Position numbers and translations under genes: made by a program | Notes under the pieces: generated by a model | Seen by the model: only the letters and a program-made list of their open reading frames with translations | Told to the model about the DNA's origin: nothing | The model's database searches: none | Assembly: GCA_023052935.1 (NCBI GenBank) | Contig: CM041293.1 | Span: 172,971,600 to 173,035,599, forward strand | Source of the DNA: Piezodorus guildinii | Lineage: Eukaryota; Arthropoda; Insecta; Hemiptera; Pentatomidae | DNA: 64,000 nt | Direction: 5' to 3' | Shown here: piece by piece, positions 1 through 10,439 of the stretch | Layout of the letters: every line of letters begins with the position of its first letter | Position numbering within the stretch: the first letter of the stretch is position 1

Positions 1-44
1 TTTCAAAGTTACTGATTTCATACATTTTTTTGTATTTGATCAAT

Positions 45-142
45 TTACTCTATGTAGGAGCATTCGGATAAACAGAAATGATCTATTATCTGCTTTAGAT
101 AATAGATCACTTCTGTTGTTTCAAATGCTCCCGTATAGAGTA
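45..142. repeat. Short hairpin (MITE-like) inverted repeat
   Basis: Two arms of about 45 bases are imperfect reverse complements. The left arm runs from TTACTCTAT through GGAGCATT to GATCTATTATC. The right arm returns through GATAATAGATC and AATGCTCC to ATAGAGTAA. The spacer is only a few bases. No coding capacity is seen. The form fits a small fold-back MITE, but no target duplication is evident, so the family is unknown. Confidence 0.6.
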
Positions 143-1073
143 ACATCATTATTCTTTCCCGATGGTTAATAAGTAAAACACATGGCAAATGAGCTTTTGG
201 TTTACTATTTTCAATAATCAAACTTTGTAATCGAAATAATATATAATCTATTGTATAATATAATTATATTAAACAAACTGTTATAGTAGCATTGAATAAG
301 ATGTACTTAAAACAGACTCATAGGAAAAAAAAAAAGAGAAAGGTTGAACCAGACCACAAATTCGATGCATATATTTCTTCAGAAGCTGTATCGAAACCAG
401 TCACACGGGAGCCTTGTCCACTCGTCAACAAAACAAAGACAAGAAATACAATATTTAAAGGAAAATTTGTAAATAGATACGGAGTAGACCAAACTAGGAA
501 TCGGGCGCTATGGGGGAAAAATCCGAGGCTAAAACTGCATTAACTGATTGGAACCTGGCCAACTTGTGAATCACATCTCCACTCCCTGCATATTTAGCCG
601 TTTCGACCAATCTCGTCCAAACATATTCACCATTTCTAAAAGATTAATTTTTTTTTAAAACAAATATAAATCGCTTACTATAACACTGGAAATAATTTAG
701 ATATAGTTGTACAATTAAAAATCCCAACTTAAACTTCTTAAAAGCTAAAAAAAAAAAAACCAAGGAATACCTAGCAGTAACATGTTGCTATTTCCCGCAT
801 GATTCAGGTCTAAACAAATTTAGCGAAATTTGAAATACCTATTTTTAACTTTCTATAGAGATCGCTCTAAAGATTTGGGAGTAAGGTTCTTTAATAATAA
901 GGTAACACTTTTGGTCAAAGAGAAGAAGGAAGACGGCCCCGAAGAATTTAGATAGAAGTCATAGTATTGTTGCGGCATAAATGGTCATGCTAAGTTGTTA
1001 GGCCTAGTGCAGAACAAATTTCTAAAAAGTTAAATAAGCGCTGAACTGACGGCTTCATTTAGCCTATACACAA
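143..1073. other. AT-rich stretch without a supported gene
   Basis: I see no recognisable protein, repeat end or RNA gene here. A small open frame at 292-543 encodes a lysine-rich 83-residue peptide with KKKKRKV near its start, which resembles a nuclear localisation signal. It has no other recognisable domain and no upstream context, so I do not call it a gene. Confidence 0.5.
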
Positions 1074-1466
1074 CAATTGAGACGTTGATTTCCAAAAGGT
1101 ACTATATCCATTCGAGGAAATTTTACAGGAAGCGCGAAAATCTCTTATTACTATATTATTAAACTAGCTAATTTGGGTATTTTTGCCTTAAAATTTAGAA
1201 TTATTTTTTTACTATAATAACAACATCATATTGAAGTTATGAAATGAATTTTTTTAGAATGATTTGGAACGAAAATAAATGCGTAATTAGCACTTTTAGA
1301 AAATGACCGCATTTCTAAATCGTGTTTTTTAAGGACTTGAGAATTCATTATATAACATCAAATAGAATATTTAGATAAAACTGAATGATGAGAATACAAA
1401 TATGTAAAAATATCAATTTCGTAAAAAATGTCCTTTAGTACCTTTTGGAAATCAACGTCTCAATTG
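1074..1466. mobile_element. Non-autonomous element with perfect 31-bp terminal inverted repeats
   Basis: Bases 1074-1104 and 1436-1466 are perfect reverse complements of each other. Each starts CAATTGAGACG at the outer edge and contains TTTCCAAAAGGTACTA at the inner edge. The 330-base interior is AT-rich and non-coding. A lone copy of the same end lies at 20271-20312, so it belongs to a dispersed family. I could not see an obvious TA or TTAA target duplication, so the superfamily is undetermined. Confidence 0.75.
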
Positions 1467-1599
1467 ATGTCCAAATTGGGACATATTGTAATTTTACTCA
1501 ATAAAAAAAAATTGTTGTAACAAATTTAGCCTATTAATATTATTGAGCTTCCTGGACCCTATTAATGGAATAAGATTGGTCTACAATCTAAATGAGGTG

Positions 1600-1745
1600 A
1601 TTAGGACTCAGGAGGTTCTGCATATCCCAGAATAGCCCTACGGCTGGAATAATAAAATAAATAATATTCTGCCACAGCCAGGGTTTGAATCCGGGACCTG
1701 GATAACAACAGACTACTGCTCTATCCACTAGACCACGCCACTCCA
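1600..1745 (-). mobile_element. SINE-2 head fragment (tRNA-derived)
   Basis: Read on the minus strand, the segment starts with a tRNA-like head: GTGGTCTAGTGGATAGAG as A-box region and a degenerate GGATTCAAACCC as B-box region. It then passes into the SINE-2 body (CAGAATATTATTTATT). Only the first part of the family is present. Better copies are at 52996-53335 and 57012-57319. Confidence 0.7.
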
Positions 1746-3030
1746 TAAGTATTATCAACATCAAAATCTAATTTAAATATATCATTAGCGAGGATAAAAT
1801 GGTTACCAAAACAATAAAGTTTGTTAATTAGGGACTATTTATTGACCAATAAATAGGTGTTATTATTTTTTTAAATTTATTATAATTAAATTTTTATTCT
1901 ATTCATAGCTCCTACTAGAATATTCTTTTTACATTAATTTAATTTAGATCTTTATTTTTAGTTTAGTTTATCGAGCCGGTCTTTTAATATCATTTATTCA
2001 CTGTTACCACAGTTTAAATATGGATTAAAATCATGAAAATCTATTTCCCTCAAGGGTCCCACAACACTGGATGGTAGCTTAATATAATTCCTTTATTTTC
2101 ACTTTTCTAGTTAATTAGTTAATCTGCAATCCTTATTTAAGCTGCAGACAGATATGTAATTCTACCAATATACGATAATACGTGTATAATGCAAATTACT
2201 CCAAACTGCTCAGCAGAATATTTACTAAAGGCAATAATTTATTTTCGACAACCTCTATTGGTCGTTCTTCTTCCCATAAGACGCGGTACTGCGGATGATG
2301 AAGGAGTCGCAGCCAGAAGGGGAAGCAGCTATCGATTGTTGAAGACTAGGAAGCGAGGGGAGCCGAAACTCCGCCAAGGGGTAACCACCCCTAACCAAGG
2401 GCTACCCTCTCTTTTAATCAGTTCAGTTAGCACCATCAAGAAAGGAGGGGATGGATCAAAAAAGTAATTTATTTACAACTCAATAAATGACGAAAAATAT
2501 TTGTTAACATACAAACAGGAAGTTCTTAAGTATCAAAACTGAATCCTACAGAGCATAAAAAAAAAATACAAAAAACTGTGCCAAATCTATCAATATTACT
2601 CTAGCTCAGAAAAGTCTGAAGGAGAAAAAATACAAACCCTTCTACTCCTCTTCAAAATAAATCTACATAAAAGATGACAAAATGCATCATGTCTCAGATT
2701 CCATGTATAATAACATACCTAAAAAAAGAGTCAACTTCGACACACCAGCTTGATACAGTATCTTATCCAAAAGGTATTGTAACATGAGACACACCGAGAG
2801 AACTGCTGTAAGTCAAATATGAGAAGTAAAAGCGTTGACACCAAGCTATACTATAGTGCCATATCCTACGTCCAACATCTGTCTTTCTGCTTACTGTTCT
2901 CCTTTTTCCAAACATTCCAAGTTAGTTCTTCGCCTAGTATTTTAGAAACTATATCTATAATCTTCTAAAACCTGAGCCAGAACGATCCTTTATTTCTAAT
3001 ATTGCTGTTTTTTATCCGTGACAGTCTGTG
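1746..3030. other. Unclassified AT-rich stretch with one GC-richer patch
   Basis: No gene is supported. The patch at about 2265-2465 is richer in G and C and is open in one frame (2189-2467, ending in a basic, lysine-rich tail). The peptide matches no family I recognise. It could be the edge of a decayed retroposon or chance. Confidence 0.4.
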
Positions 3031-3035
3031 TGCTC

Positions 3036-3320
3036 CGGCCACCTTATTAAGCTTTCGCCATGTGTTTCGGTCATGTCCGCCGCCCTCCAATTTCCTCTAA
3101 TTTTCAGTAGGGCTTTGGCATTCTGGGTCACACAGTCCTATTTGAGTCTAGGCCGTCCTCTGCCTCTCTCTCGGTAAAGATTTCCCTCTGGGAGACGGTT
3201 TGTAACTTCCTCGCCGCTCATTATGGCAACATGGCCAGCCCACCGAATTCGCCTAACCTTTATAAGTTGGATTATGTTGGCTTCGCCATTCAGCTGCTAT
3301 AGTTCCACATTTTTCCTTCT
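3036..3320 (-). pseudogene. LINE reverse-transcriptase C-terminal tail, decayed
   Basis: On the minus strand the translation runs through a segment like RIRWAGHVAIMSGEE, followed by RGRGRPRLK, a stop, and then DCVTQNAK. This pattern (RWAGHV, then a basic GRPR segment, then W/DCV) is typical of the tail of insect LINE polyproteins downstream of the reverse-transcriptase domain. An in-frame stop and the lack of any upstream RT block show that it is a remnant. No 3' tail or target duplication could be set. Confidence 0.7.
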
Positions 3321-3539
3321 TCGCCATCCCTGATAGGTCTAAATATTTTTGATCAACAATACTACAGTTAGTCAAAAAGCCCAGCTTAGAATAAAAGAAG
3401 GCATAGATTTAATGTACAGACATAATTAAACAATACAAACCGATATAACACACAAAATGATGGAATCATACTTGACCGTAACATTATTGGTACAGTTGGA
3501 TAGAATTCCGGTCACAAAAGAAAATAACACTTGATAGAT

Positions 3540-3640
3540 CAAAGTTATTTTAATTATGTGACGAAGTTTCGGTCTGTGAAGTTGTCCTGATAAAGCCCTA
3601 ACATTCAAACCAAAACGTCGGAACTATTTGATAAAATAAA
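3540..3640 (+). repeat. Degenerate hammerhead-like motif
   Basis: A CCTGATAAAG block is followed about 20 bases later by CAAAACGTCGG. It resembles the CTGATGA and GAAACGTCGG blocks found in the fold-back elements of this window, with substitutions in both. It is probably a decayed member of the same family and unlikely to be an active ribozyme. Confidence 0.35.
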
Positions 3641-3711
3641 TTAAAACTTAACATTTTATAATAGAATTTCTCTTATTTATTCGAATCTGTAAGTTAGAAA
3701 TTTAGCATTTA

Positions 3712-3988
3712 ATTATAGGTGGAATAGTCAGGAATCAGTCATTTTTGAAAAGTTTTTAATTTTGCCAACGTTTCGGCTCAAGCTTGTGAGCCATCATCAG
3801 GGCATTACTGAGCCATGTCCAAGCATAAACTGAGAGTTTATGCTTGGACATGGCTCAGTAATGCCCTGATGATGGCTCACAAGCTTGAGCCGAAACGTTG
3901 GCAAAATTAAAAACTTTTCAAAAATGACTGATTCCTGACTATTCCACCTATAATAGTTTCTACAGTCGACTATACACCCTCAATTTAG
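3712..3988. repeat. Fold-back element with a perfect 120-bp palindrome
   Basis: Bases 3712-3831 and 3835-3954 are perfect reverse complements separated by GAG. The right arm carries CTGATGA, then GGCTC and GAGCC (which can pair), then GAAACG. This is the order of the conserved blocks of a hammerhead ribozyme core. The right flank to 3988 (TAGTTTCTACAGTCG and on) recurs, inverted, at the left of the related element at 16196. No protein is encoded. The ribozyme reading is inference; the palindrome is directly visible. Confidence 0.85.
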
Positions 3989-4076
3989 CATTTAATTCTT
4001 TCTAGGATGATCCGATACAGACTGAGAAATACTGAAAGAGTAAATTTCCTTGTTCAAAGAAAATAAAAGAACTTAC

Positions 4077-4211
4077 GGGGTCACCTATAGCATAATGACT
4101 AGCATAACAGCTTTCTATGCCAAAGGTCGCGGGTTTCAACCTGTGGTCCTAGGATTTTTTAAAAAGAGTAAACAAATCTTTTAGTTATGCCGTCTTAAGG
4201 AGAGACCTGGT
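4077..4211 (+). mobile_element. SINE-1 fragment (tRNA-derived head)
   Basis: The head contains GACTAGCATAACAG (A-box region) and a degenerate B-box region in GTCGCGGGTTTCAACC. It is followed by the SINE-1 body signature GGTCCTAGGATTTTTTAA and the GCCGTC segment. The copy stops where the LINE tail begins near 4212, so it is 3'-truncated or interrupted. Confidence 0.7.
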
Positions 4212-4797
4212 ACCATCCTAGTTTTCCAAATTTCATCAGAACCCTACTCATCATCCTAACCCTCTAGCACAATCCCTATCTAGCTCCACCCAACCCTATA
4301 ATCCTCCTAGAAGATTTAAACGGCAGTGGCCGCGAGACGTTTTACAAGCACTTGTATTGGAGTTCTGACACTGGTCAGATCCTCCACTCATGTACTGTGT
4401 GTGAGAGACTATTGCGCCCTAGCTCAGACTCCATTAGCTCACACCAGTGACGCGGCTGAAAGAAAGGCGCTGGGATCTCTTGGAATCAGCTTTTCTCTCT
4501 ACAAGTGGAGGGAAAGGCCCAGTCTGGGGACCCTTTAGCAGATTGTAAATATTGTATTTAGTTATGATTGCGTGTACGATGTTAATTTATTTCTCACTTT
4601 GTATTTATCTCAATTTTAGGCTGTGGTTTTTTTTTTTTACTTTTTATGTTTTTTATATATATTATATATTACGTAATTCGACTTTATCATTATTTTATGT
4701 ACATATTGTGTGAATGTGCTCTCATATCAGTATTACTAGTGTTCATTTAAAAACAAATTGTAATATGTCTCAATAAAAAAAAACAATAAAAAAAAAA
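4212..4797 (+). mobile_element. 5'-truncated Jockey-like LINE 3' end
   Basis: The first 135 bases encode the end of a Jockey-like reverse-transcriptase protein: SKFHQNP, then PNPLAQSLSSSTQPYNPPRR, then KRQWPRD. The same protein end is found at 22490-22622 in a better copy. A 3' untranslated region and an A-rich tail (about 4770-4803) follow. The middle of the UTR (about 4400-4545) contains sequence absent from the other copy. The open frame at 4326-4538 lies mostly in UTR and is not a gene. No clear target duplication was seen. Confidence 0.75.
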
Positions 4798-4803
4798 AAA
4801 AAA

Positions 4804-5395
4804 CTTCAGCCATGGAGCGACCCTGGACAAATCCAGATTCAATAATATGGGTATCCAAACATATAATTCAAATATTGCCCATAAGGGCAAAACTAGTAGG
4901 AATGAATCAATATATTTAACACATGATTGAGCGAATGTAAACAGTAACAAAGGTAATGAAATGTAAACAATAACTATTATATTAATATAAAGAATACGAT
5001 TCTAATATGAATAAAAGTGACCTACACCAAGCTCTAACTCTAGGAATGCTCAAGATCGATTACCGTTCAACAATAAATAAAAATAGAAAAAAAAAAAAAA
5101 AAAAAAATGGTCCCTGAAGTTTGGGAAGCCTATTCATTTGTACCATGTTCCCAGCAAGGAAGGAGCCTAACCGTGTAATGTAATAATATCATCGATAGCT
5201 CCGTATAAATCAATCTTCACGCTACCAGATCTCCAGTCATCCAATATATATCTTAAGAATGATTTACAGGAAACATTTAAATTATTTACAACAAAACTAT
5301 TATTTACAGATAGGATCTTAAAGGTTTTTTATAATTTACTATTTCCGTTGATGACGTTTCACAGGTTCATTTAAAAGTTAATTTGATTTTCTGCG
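4804..5395. other. No gene seen; includes an internal poly(A) run
   Basis: The stretch is AT-rich with an A run at 5086-5107 preceded by AATAAATAAAAATAG. That run could be the tail of a short retroposon whose body I do not recognise. No open frame here resembles a known protein. Confidence 0.35.
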
Positions 5396-5615
5396 CTTAC
5401 TTTGTCACCAATAAAATAATTCATAAAGACCTAAATATCCCATTAGTCCCAGATTTAGCCCGAACTCGATATACCTCCTTTAATTCCAAATTACCTGTCC
5501 ACTCCAACCCACTCGTCCGCAAACTCTCATTACCATCTATTCCTGATAATCCCCCCCAAGGCGGCTGAAAAGGCGATGGCCTCGCGACCTACTACATTGA
5601 ATGAACACTGAAGTT
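5396..5615 (+). pseudogene. Jockey-like LINE C-terminal remnant
   Basis: The frame starting near 5429 reads DLNIPLVPDLARTRYTSF, then SNPLVRKLSLPSIPDNPP, and ends soon after. It parallels the C-terminal end of the Jockey-like proteins at 22490-22622 and 45640-45830. RT domain and tail are missing, so it is a short remnant. Confidence 0.7.
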
Positions 5616-5689
5616 CTACCACAGGGTAGTTTTTTCACATGCCTGTATCAAGCCCATTTGATCAATTGACACATTTACTTAATGTATTT

Positions 5690-6165
5690 TATAATGTATT
5701 TATATGTAGAAACACCAGCCCACGTGCTGGGAGAATACCCAACAACTCCCTCCTAGTTACTCGCCGGCACCATCCAATTAAGCATGCGTTAATAAGGCTG
5801 CGTGGACACGGACGGTTCTGCGAGGTATGCTGACATTGTAGCATTCTCTAAGAACGGGAAAACAGCAATGATCCTCGACCCGACCGTCAGGTATGAAACA
5901 AACGACCTCGATCAGGCAGATGAAGTGGATAGGGAAAAGAGAGAGATCTACAATAAGTGTATCCTCCTAAAAGAGAAGTTCCGCGAGACCTTCGGAGAGA
6001 GAGGCCTCTGGTTCGGATCTCGCGGGACTATCCAAAGTAGAACAAGGAGCCTTCTAAAAGAACTCGGTGTTAGTAATAGTGAATTGCCCATGATGGCCAT
6101 ATTCTCATATAATATTGGACTGACTGGGGATTATTCATCATCACCTCTATGGATATTAGTTGGGT
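5690..6165 (+). pseudogene. LINE C-terminal domain remnant (second LINE type)
   Basis: Two overlapping frames together give the terminal region found in some arthropod LINE polyproteins. First comes TPAHVLGE with RRHHPIKHALIR, then, after a frame change near 5800, DGSARYADIVAF, MILDPTVRYET and GLWFGSRGTI. The order (AHVLG zinc-binding-like region, HHPIKHA, DGS-R-ADIVA, DPTVR) fits the region downstream of RT in these elements. The frame change shows it is inactive. It belongs to a different LINE lineage from the neighbouring Jockey-like remnants. The 3' end is not clear. Confidence 0.65.
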
Positions 6166-6595
6166 TAAGATTTTTCCTTACAAGACTTATATTTATGTTT
6201 TTCTTTATTCGTCTTATCTTTTTGCTTAAATTTTGTCATTGATTCTTTGATACTGTTGGTCCTTTAGGTGTGAATTTTCAAATCTGTTTCTTTTTTTCTT
6301 TTTTTTATGCTTGGATTTTGCTTTAGATTATAGACAATATTACATATTATAAGATATAACATAGAAATCTGTTGATAAAGAAAGTAATTGTATTGTAAAT
6401 TTATAACTTTTCAGGTCAATATCACATGTCATCAAGATTGATAAGTACGCTGTGTATGATAGCAATCCAATACAGTTGGGCAGCACTGTTTTGTTTTTTG
6501 ATAAAATAAAGCATTTCTCTTCTCTAATACAGCTGTGAATTCTTAGAAAAAATAAAAAATAAAGATTCTCTGCACAACTAAGTATATAAGAACTT

Positions 6596-6700
6596 TGTTT
6601 GTTTGTTAATTACTTTAACGTAACGTTTATGATATTGTGGCTAATCAGACGATGCTACAGTGGGAGTGATAAATTTAAAATTCCTAAATAAAACACAAAC
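6596..6700 (-). mobile_element. SINE-1 tail fragment
   Basis: The plus strand reads GTTTGTTTGTTAATTA, a degenerate TAACGTTTATGATATTGTGG, GCTAATCAGACGATGCTACAG and TGGGAGT. This is the reverse complement of the SINE-1 3' end (ACTCCCACTGTAGCATCG, then GATTAGCC, then AAACAAAC). The tRNA-like head is missing. Confidence 0.7.
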
Positions 6701-7500
6701 ATCGTATCTTCTTATTTTTTAATCCCTAATGGAGATTCTCAGCGTGGTTTGAAACATTTGATAAATAAATAATTTTTCACTACTTTCCAAAATATTTTTT
6801 ACAGCTATCCGAACCATCTCATCTTCATATTTATGATATATAAACCACTTAATATTCGAACAAATTTAGTTTTAAATTCAGCTACGTTTTTTTATTAATT
6901 TGAATTTTATTATGAGTTATTATTGAAAGAGTAACTATCAACATTGAAATGAATATGTTCATAACAAGCAAAACAACTCCTAACAAACATGAGAGTAGAT
7001 TACAAACTCAATAAGGGAAAAGGGTATCTACGCTCCACACACAAGATAAAGTCTCCACTGATAACAAGCGGCTATATTAAAAGATAGGGCCCAACGGCAA
7101 CGCACAAATCCGGCAAAAATGTAACTTATATGTGAAAAGCGATATAATAAAAATAACAATTAACAACCTTTAAAAAATCATAAGGTCGTCTGCTGGATGG
7201 GAAGAAGCGATCTTGAGCAAATGAGACTATTATCTATCATAACACAGGTGACCTTTATAATTTAGGTCTTTTTCATTATAAAAGTAATTTTATTCAGGTA
7301 TCTTAAAGTACATATTATCGGTTTACAGTAAAAATGGATAAGGGCCTAACTGGCTTGAAGAAAATTGCATATTTTTTCCGTAAGGTAGTATTTTAATATG
7401 TACAGCTAAAAGTCAAAATAATCATTACTCAAGGGCGGGTATTTAAAAAAATGACATACTTGTTTTATGTATAAATGTTTCCAATTCTAACTGATGTTTT
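6701..7500. other. No supported feature
   Basis: AT-rich sequence without long open frames, recognisable protein similarity or terminal repeats that I can pair. Confidence 0.4.
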
Positions 7501-7507
7501 ATATGTT

Positions 7508-7800
7508 CACTAGCTGACCCTACAGACGATGTCCTGTCTGAACTATGTCTTAGCGAAATCCGTCAAGCCGTTCACGCGTGATGCGATGACCACGAAAATT
7601 TTTTACACATGAACATACAGAGATTATCTAAGGAAATTAAAAAACAAACCGATTCACCCAACTAACCTTCATCTTTTTTTCTTTTATATGATCCTTCTGA
7701 CTTATATAAACATAACAAAAAAAAAGTTAGAGAAATCGGTGCGATGACCAAGAGAAAAGGCGATTCATTTATATATATATATATATAGATAGATAGATAG
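7508..7800. repeat. Helitron-like end or dispersed repeat, plus AT/GATA microsatellite
   Basis: It begins CTAGCTGACCCTACAGACGA, like the inverted 3' end of Helitrons in this window (ACTAGCTGTTGC). It continues with AAATCCGTCAAGCCGTTCA and a terminal ACATACAGAGATTATC. That last segment resembles the end of family B (ACATATAGAGATTA at about 30030). A simple repeat of TA and GATA units lies at about 7770-7800. No coding sequence is present. Assignment to Helitron-derived sequence is an inference. Confidence 0.4.
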
Positions 7801-8454
7801 AGAGATTATTATTACCTCTAAATATTAAAAAAAAAAAAAACTATCTACCAAAGTTACTTTTCTCTTTTTTAGTACTTATAAAAATAAACAGATCGATAAT
7901 TATTAATAAACTGTAGTTATTTAAAGTAAATACCAAGTTTTCACTCAATAATGACTTCCTATTAATGTCCATTAAGCTCATGACTAGGAGTCTTCATAGA
8001 GTGTTGAAGTCTTTTAATAAACTCTACCAATAATACAAATAACCATATATTTATAAAAGAAAAAATAACCCATTACATGTAACTAAAGAAAGAACATGCA
8101 TTGTTCTACAAGTGGCAAGTATATTGTTTCTCATTACGTGTAAAATGAGACAGTTGTGAATATAAAAAAAAAAAAAAAAACTAAAAGTTGAACAAGAATA
8201 TGCTCTGTTGTAAAGTGCAAGCTAGACAGGCAGTCTAGCCAAATGGTCGCCTCGGAGCCAAAAGATCTTCCCAGCGAGTGTTGACAAAAACGTGTTTGTT
8301 TACTTCATCAGTTAAGATTTATTTAGATAACGTTAGTAACATCGATTATTTGATTAATTATATGTTGCTATAATTCAAATAGTATTTAAAATGTTCCGAT
8401 TGTTGAAAGATGTAATAATGTTGTGGTGGAAAAATTATTTATGTTATTTCACCC

Positions 8455-8608
8455 TTGGCGTGAATATAGGGTAGGGAGACCCTCCTGGAGCATCACCCAA
8501 CCTGCTTCTAAAGTGGTATAAATAAAGTGGTTACCTAAAATTTAAGGTGAACAAATCTGGCGGCTGAGCGTGATTTCATCCTAACAGCACGGCTATTGGT
8601 TTAGAAAA
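8455..8608 (+). mobile_element. SINE-2 body fragment, diverged
   Basis: The segment matches the body of SINE-2 in order: TAGGGTAGGGAGACCCTCCT, CACCCAACC, AAAGTGGT, then GGCGGCTGAGCGTGATTT and CACGGC. The tRNA-like head is absent. It lies just upstream of the Tc1-like element. Confidence 0.6.
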
Positions 8609-8638
8609 AGTACATACGTATATGTGTATATACATATA

Positions 8639-9417
8639 GACTCAAAAAAGATCCATACACTTTTTAGTTTTAAAAGCTTAAGTTGATTTCCTAAACACTT
8701 TTGACCTTGCATCGGGCCCAAAAATATTAAATTTTGATTCCTAACATAATATGACCCTTTTCCAGAAATATTTGGGTTTATTTACCAACTCCCTAGCAAA
8801 TTACAGCCGCTTCTTCTGGTTCAGGTTACTGAAGAAGGGATTTCTTCTTGCAAATGACCACTGCATCCTTCCCTTCTTAAAATATTTTTGACCGTTTCTG
8901 GACGGACTTGAATCCCATAGTACCTATTTATACAGATGGCCATTGAGGTTGCGGTAGTTTGAGGATTTTCATCATGGACTTTAGCAAGGATGGTTTCTCC
9001 AGTCTCCTTTCTTCCAGTACGTGTTCTATCCTCCAAAGATCTTAACTGGCGAACCATGAGCTCTCTCTCAAATCACGAGAAACGCGCATATTCAAAATAA
9101 ATCAGTTTTCCAGGCCCAAGTAAAATTAAAATTAACTAAGAGTTAAGGATAGAGATAAGATTTATACAGATACCACTGGAAAGACGGTCATAGTACAACA
9201 AATAAGATTAATATTGTAAGTGTATGGAAATTTTTTTGACTTATCATTAACAAATGGCATTCTGCCCCGTTTAATATTTATAAAAAGAAAATAAATAGAT
9301 CTATTTTTCTTATCTAATATTATAATTAATAATTTATTCATTAGAAAATTATTAAGTTGAATATTAACAGCTACGGAAAATAACAGCACGGTTTATGGAA
9401 ACTTTTTCGAGTGAGTG
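8639..9417 (-). mobile_element. Tc1-like transposon, internally deleted
   Basis: The left end reads GACTCAAAAAAGATCCATAC. The inverted right end reads CACTCGAAAAAGTTTCCATA. The two are similar in register, as expected for Tc1-like terminal repeats. Between them the minus strand encodes the helix-turn-helix portion of a Tc1-type transposase (8821-9057). The length, about 0.78 kb, is well below a typical complete element, and the catalytic domain is missing. Flanks are TA-rich, so the exact TA duplication could not be fixed. Confidence 0.65.
8821..9057 (-). pseudogene. Tc1-like transposase N-terminal fragment
   Basis: This 78-residue frame contains a basic region (RTRTGRKETGE), then ATSMAICINRYYGIQVRPET and VKNILRREG. 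These look like the second helix-turn-helix of a Tc1-type DNA-binding domain. Tc1-type proteins are usually about 340 residues with a DDE catalytic triad, and none of that triad is present. The frame ends at a stop shortly after the helix-turn-helix. It may still bind element ends but could not cut DNA. Confidence 0.6.
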
Positions 9418-9442
9418 TATATATACACGATTGTATATATAA

Positions 9443-9510
9443 GTCGCCCTGATGAAGGCCTAATACATAGGTCGAAATGTCGAACAGGATAAAAGTAACG
9501 ATCTTTATAT
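9443..9510 (+). repeat. Hammerhead-like motif
   Basis: CCTGATGAAGGCCTAATACA is followed by TAGGTC and GAAATGTCGAAC. GGCCTA and TAGGTC can pair as a short helix between the CTGATGA and GAAA blocks. The arrangement matches a hammerhead core, but helices I and III are not evident, so activity is doubtful. Similar blocks occur at 3540, 3870, 16290 and 27450. Confidence 0.4.
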
Positions 9511-10120
9511 GAATATGATTTTTTTTTTAAGACTACCTCAATATTAATTCTCCATGTAATTCATTTTACGGTCAACTGTGTTGAGGAAGTACGGTCGTTG
9601 TCTCCAAATATTTTGCAGAGTCGAATGGTTCAATGTCTAGTTTTGACTAAAAAAAATAAAAATAATCAAAATTTGTGAGAGACATTTGAGATTCTCTCCT
9701 TGTATGCTCAATTATTTCCTAATAAATTAGTGAGAGATTTATCACTCCAGGAAAAAATAGTCGTCAAGTCTACAGCAGTTCCTCTTAAATAAAAAACGAA
9801 AGTATTTCCGACAACTCTATGGATGCGACAGTAAATTATAAATTCATCAGAAGCGAATATTCTGATAACGTAAGGTAACCTCCGCATACCTCGGCGCACA
9901 ATGAACGGTAATGCCATCGTGAGTACAATTCATACCAAGTCTCAAAAAAGAAAAACAATCCATTCTATAATAATAGTTATACGAGAATTCGGATAAATAT
10001 TTTACGTTGGTTTATTTTAATAAAATAAGAAACTCGTCCTTGCTTCGCACGGAGAGTTTCTTATTTAGATTAATTTTAAAAAAAAACATTAACTAATTTA
10101 GAGTTTTTAGATTTGTGTTT
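9511..10120. other. No supported feature
   Basis: Low-complexity, AT-rich sequence. The small open frame at 9708-9917 (minus) has no recognisable domain. Confidence 0.4.
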
Positions 10121-10124
10121 AAAA

Positions 10125-10382
10125 GTTTGTTTGTTTGTTTATTTATTTATATAACGTCACTTTATGCCAGTATGGCTAATCGGATGTTACAGTGGGAGTC
10201 CTAAATTTTGCCTATCCAGGTTTTATTAGGATAGGGATCTTTAACGAGTACCTGACATCGCAAAGGCTCGTGACTACCTTTAAACGTTCTCTCCAAAGGA
10301 CGGCACAACTAAGTATTTTTTACTCTCATTAAAAAATCGTAGGACCACCTGCGGGTTTGAACCCGTGACCTTTGGCATAGGA
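10125..10382 (-). mobile_element. SINE-1 copy, head partly missing
   Basis: Read on the minus strand it runs CCTATGCCAAAGGTCACGGG, TTCAAACCC (B-box region), GGTGGTCCTACGATTTTTTA, ACTCCCACTGTAACATCCGA, TTAGCC and finally TTAAACAAAC-type tail repeats. It is one of the fullest bodies of the family in this window. Confidence 0.8.
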
Positions 10383-10439
10383 AGTGTTTAAAATATAAGT
10401 TCATCATAACAAAAATTCCACTCAACAAGAAAATATTAT

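Noticed and set aside
292..543. An 83-residue basic frame with KKKKRKV, like a nuclear localisation signal
   Set aside because: The signal-like word comes from an A-rich run. There is no other domain, no supporting context and the frame is short for an AT-rich region.
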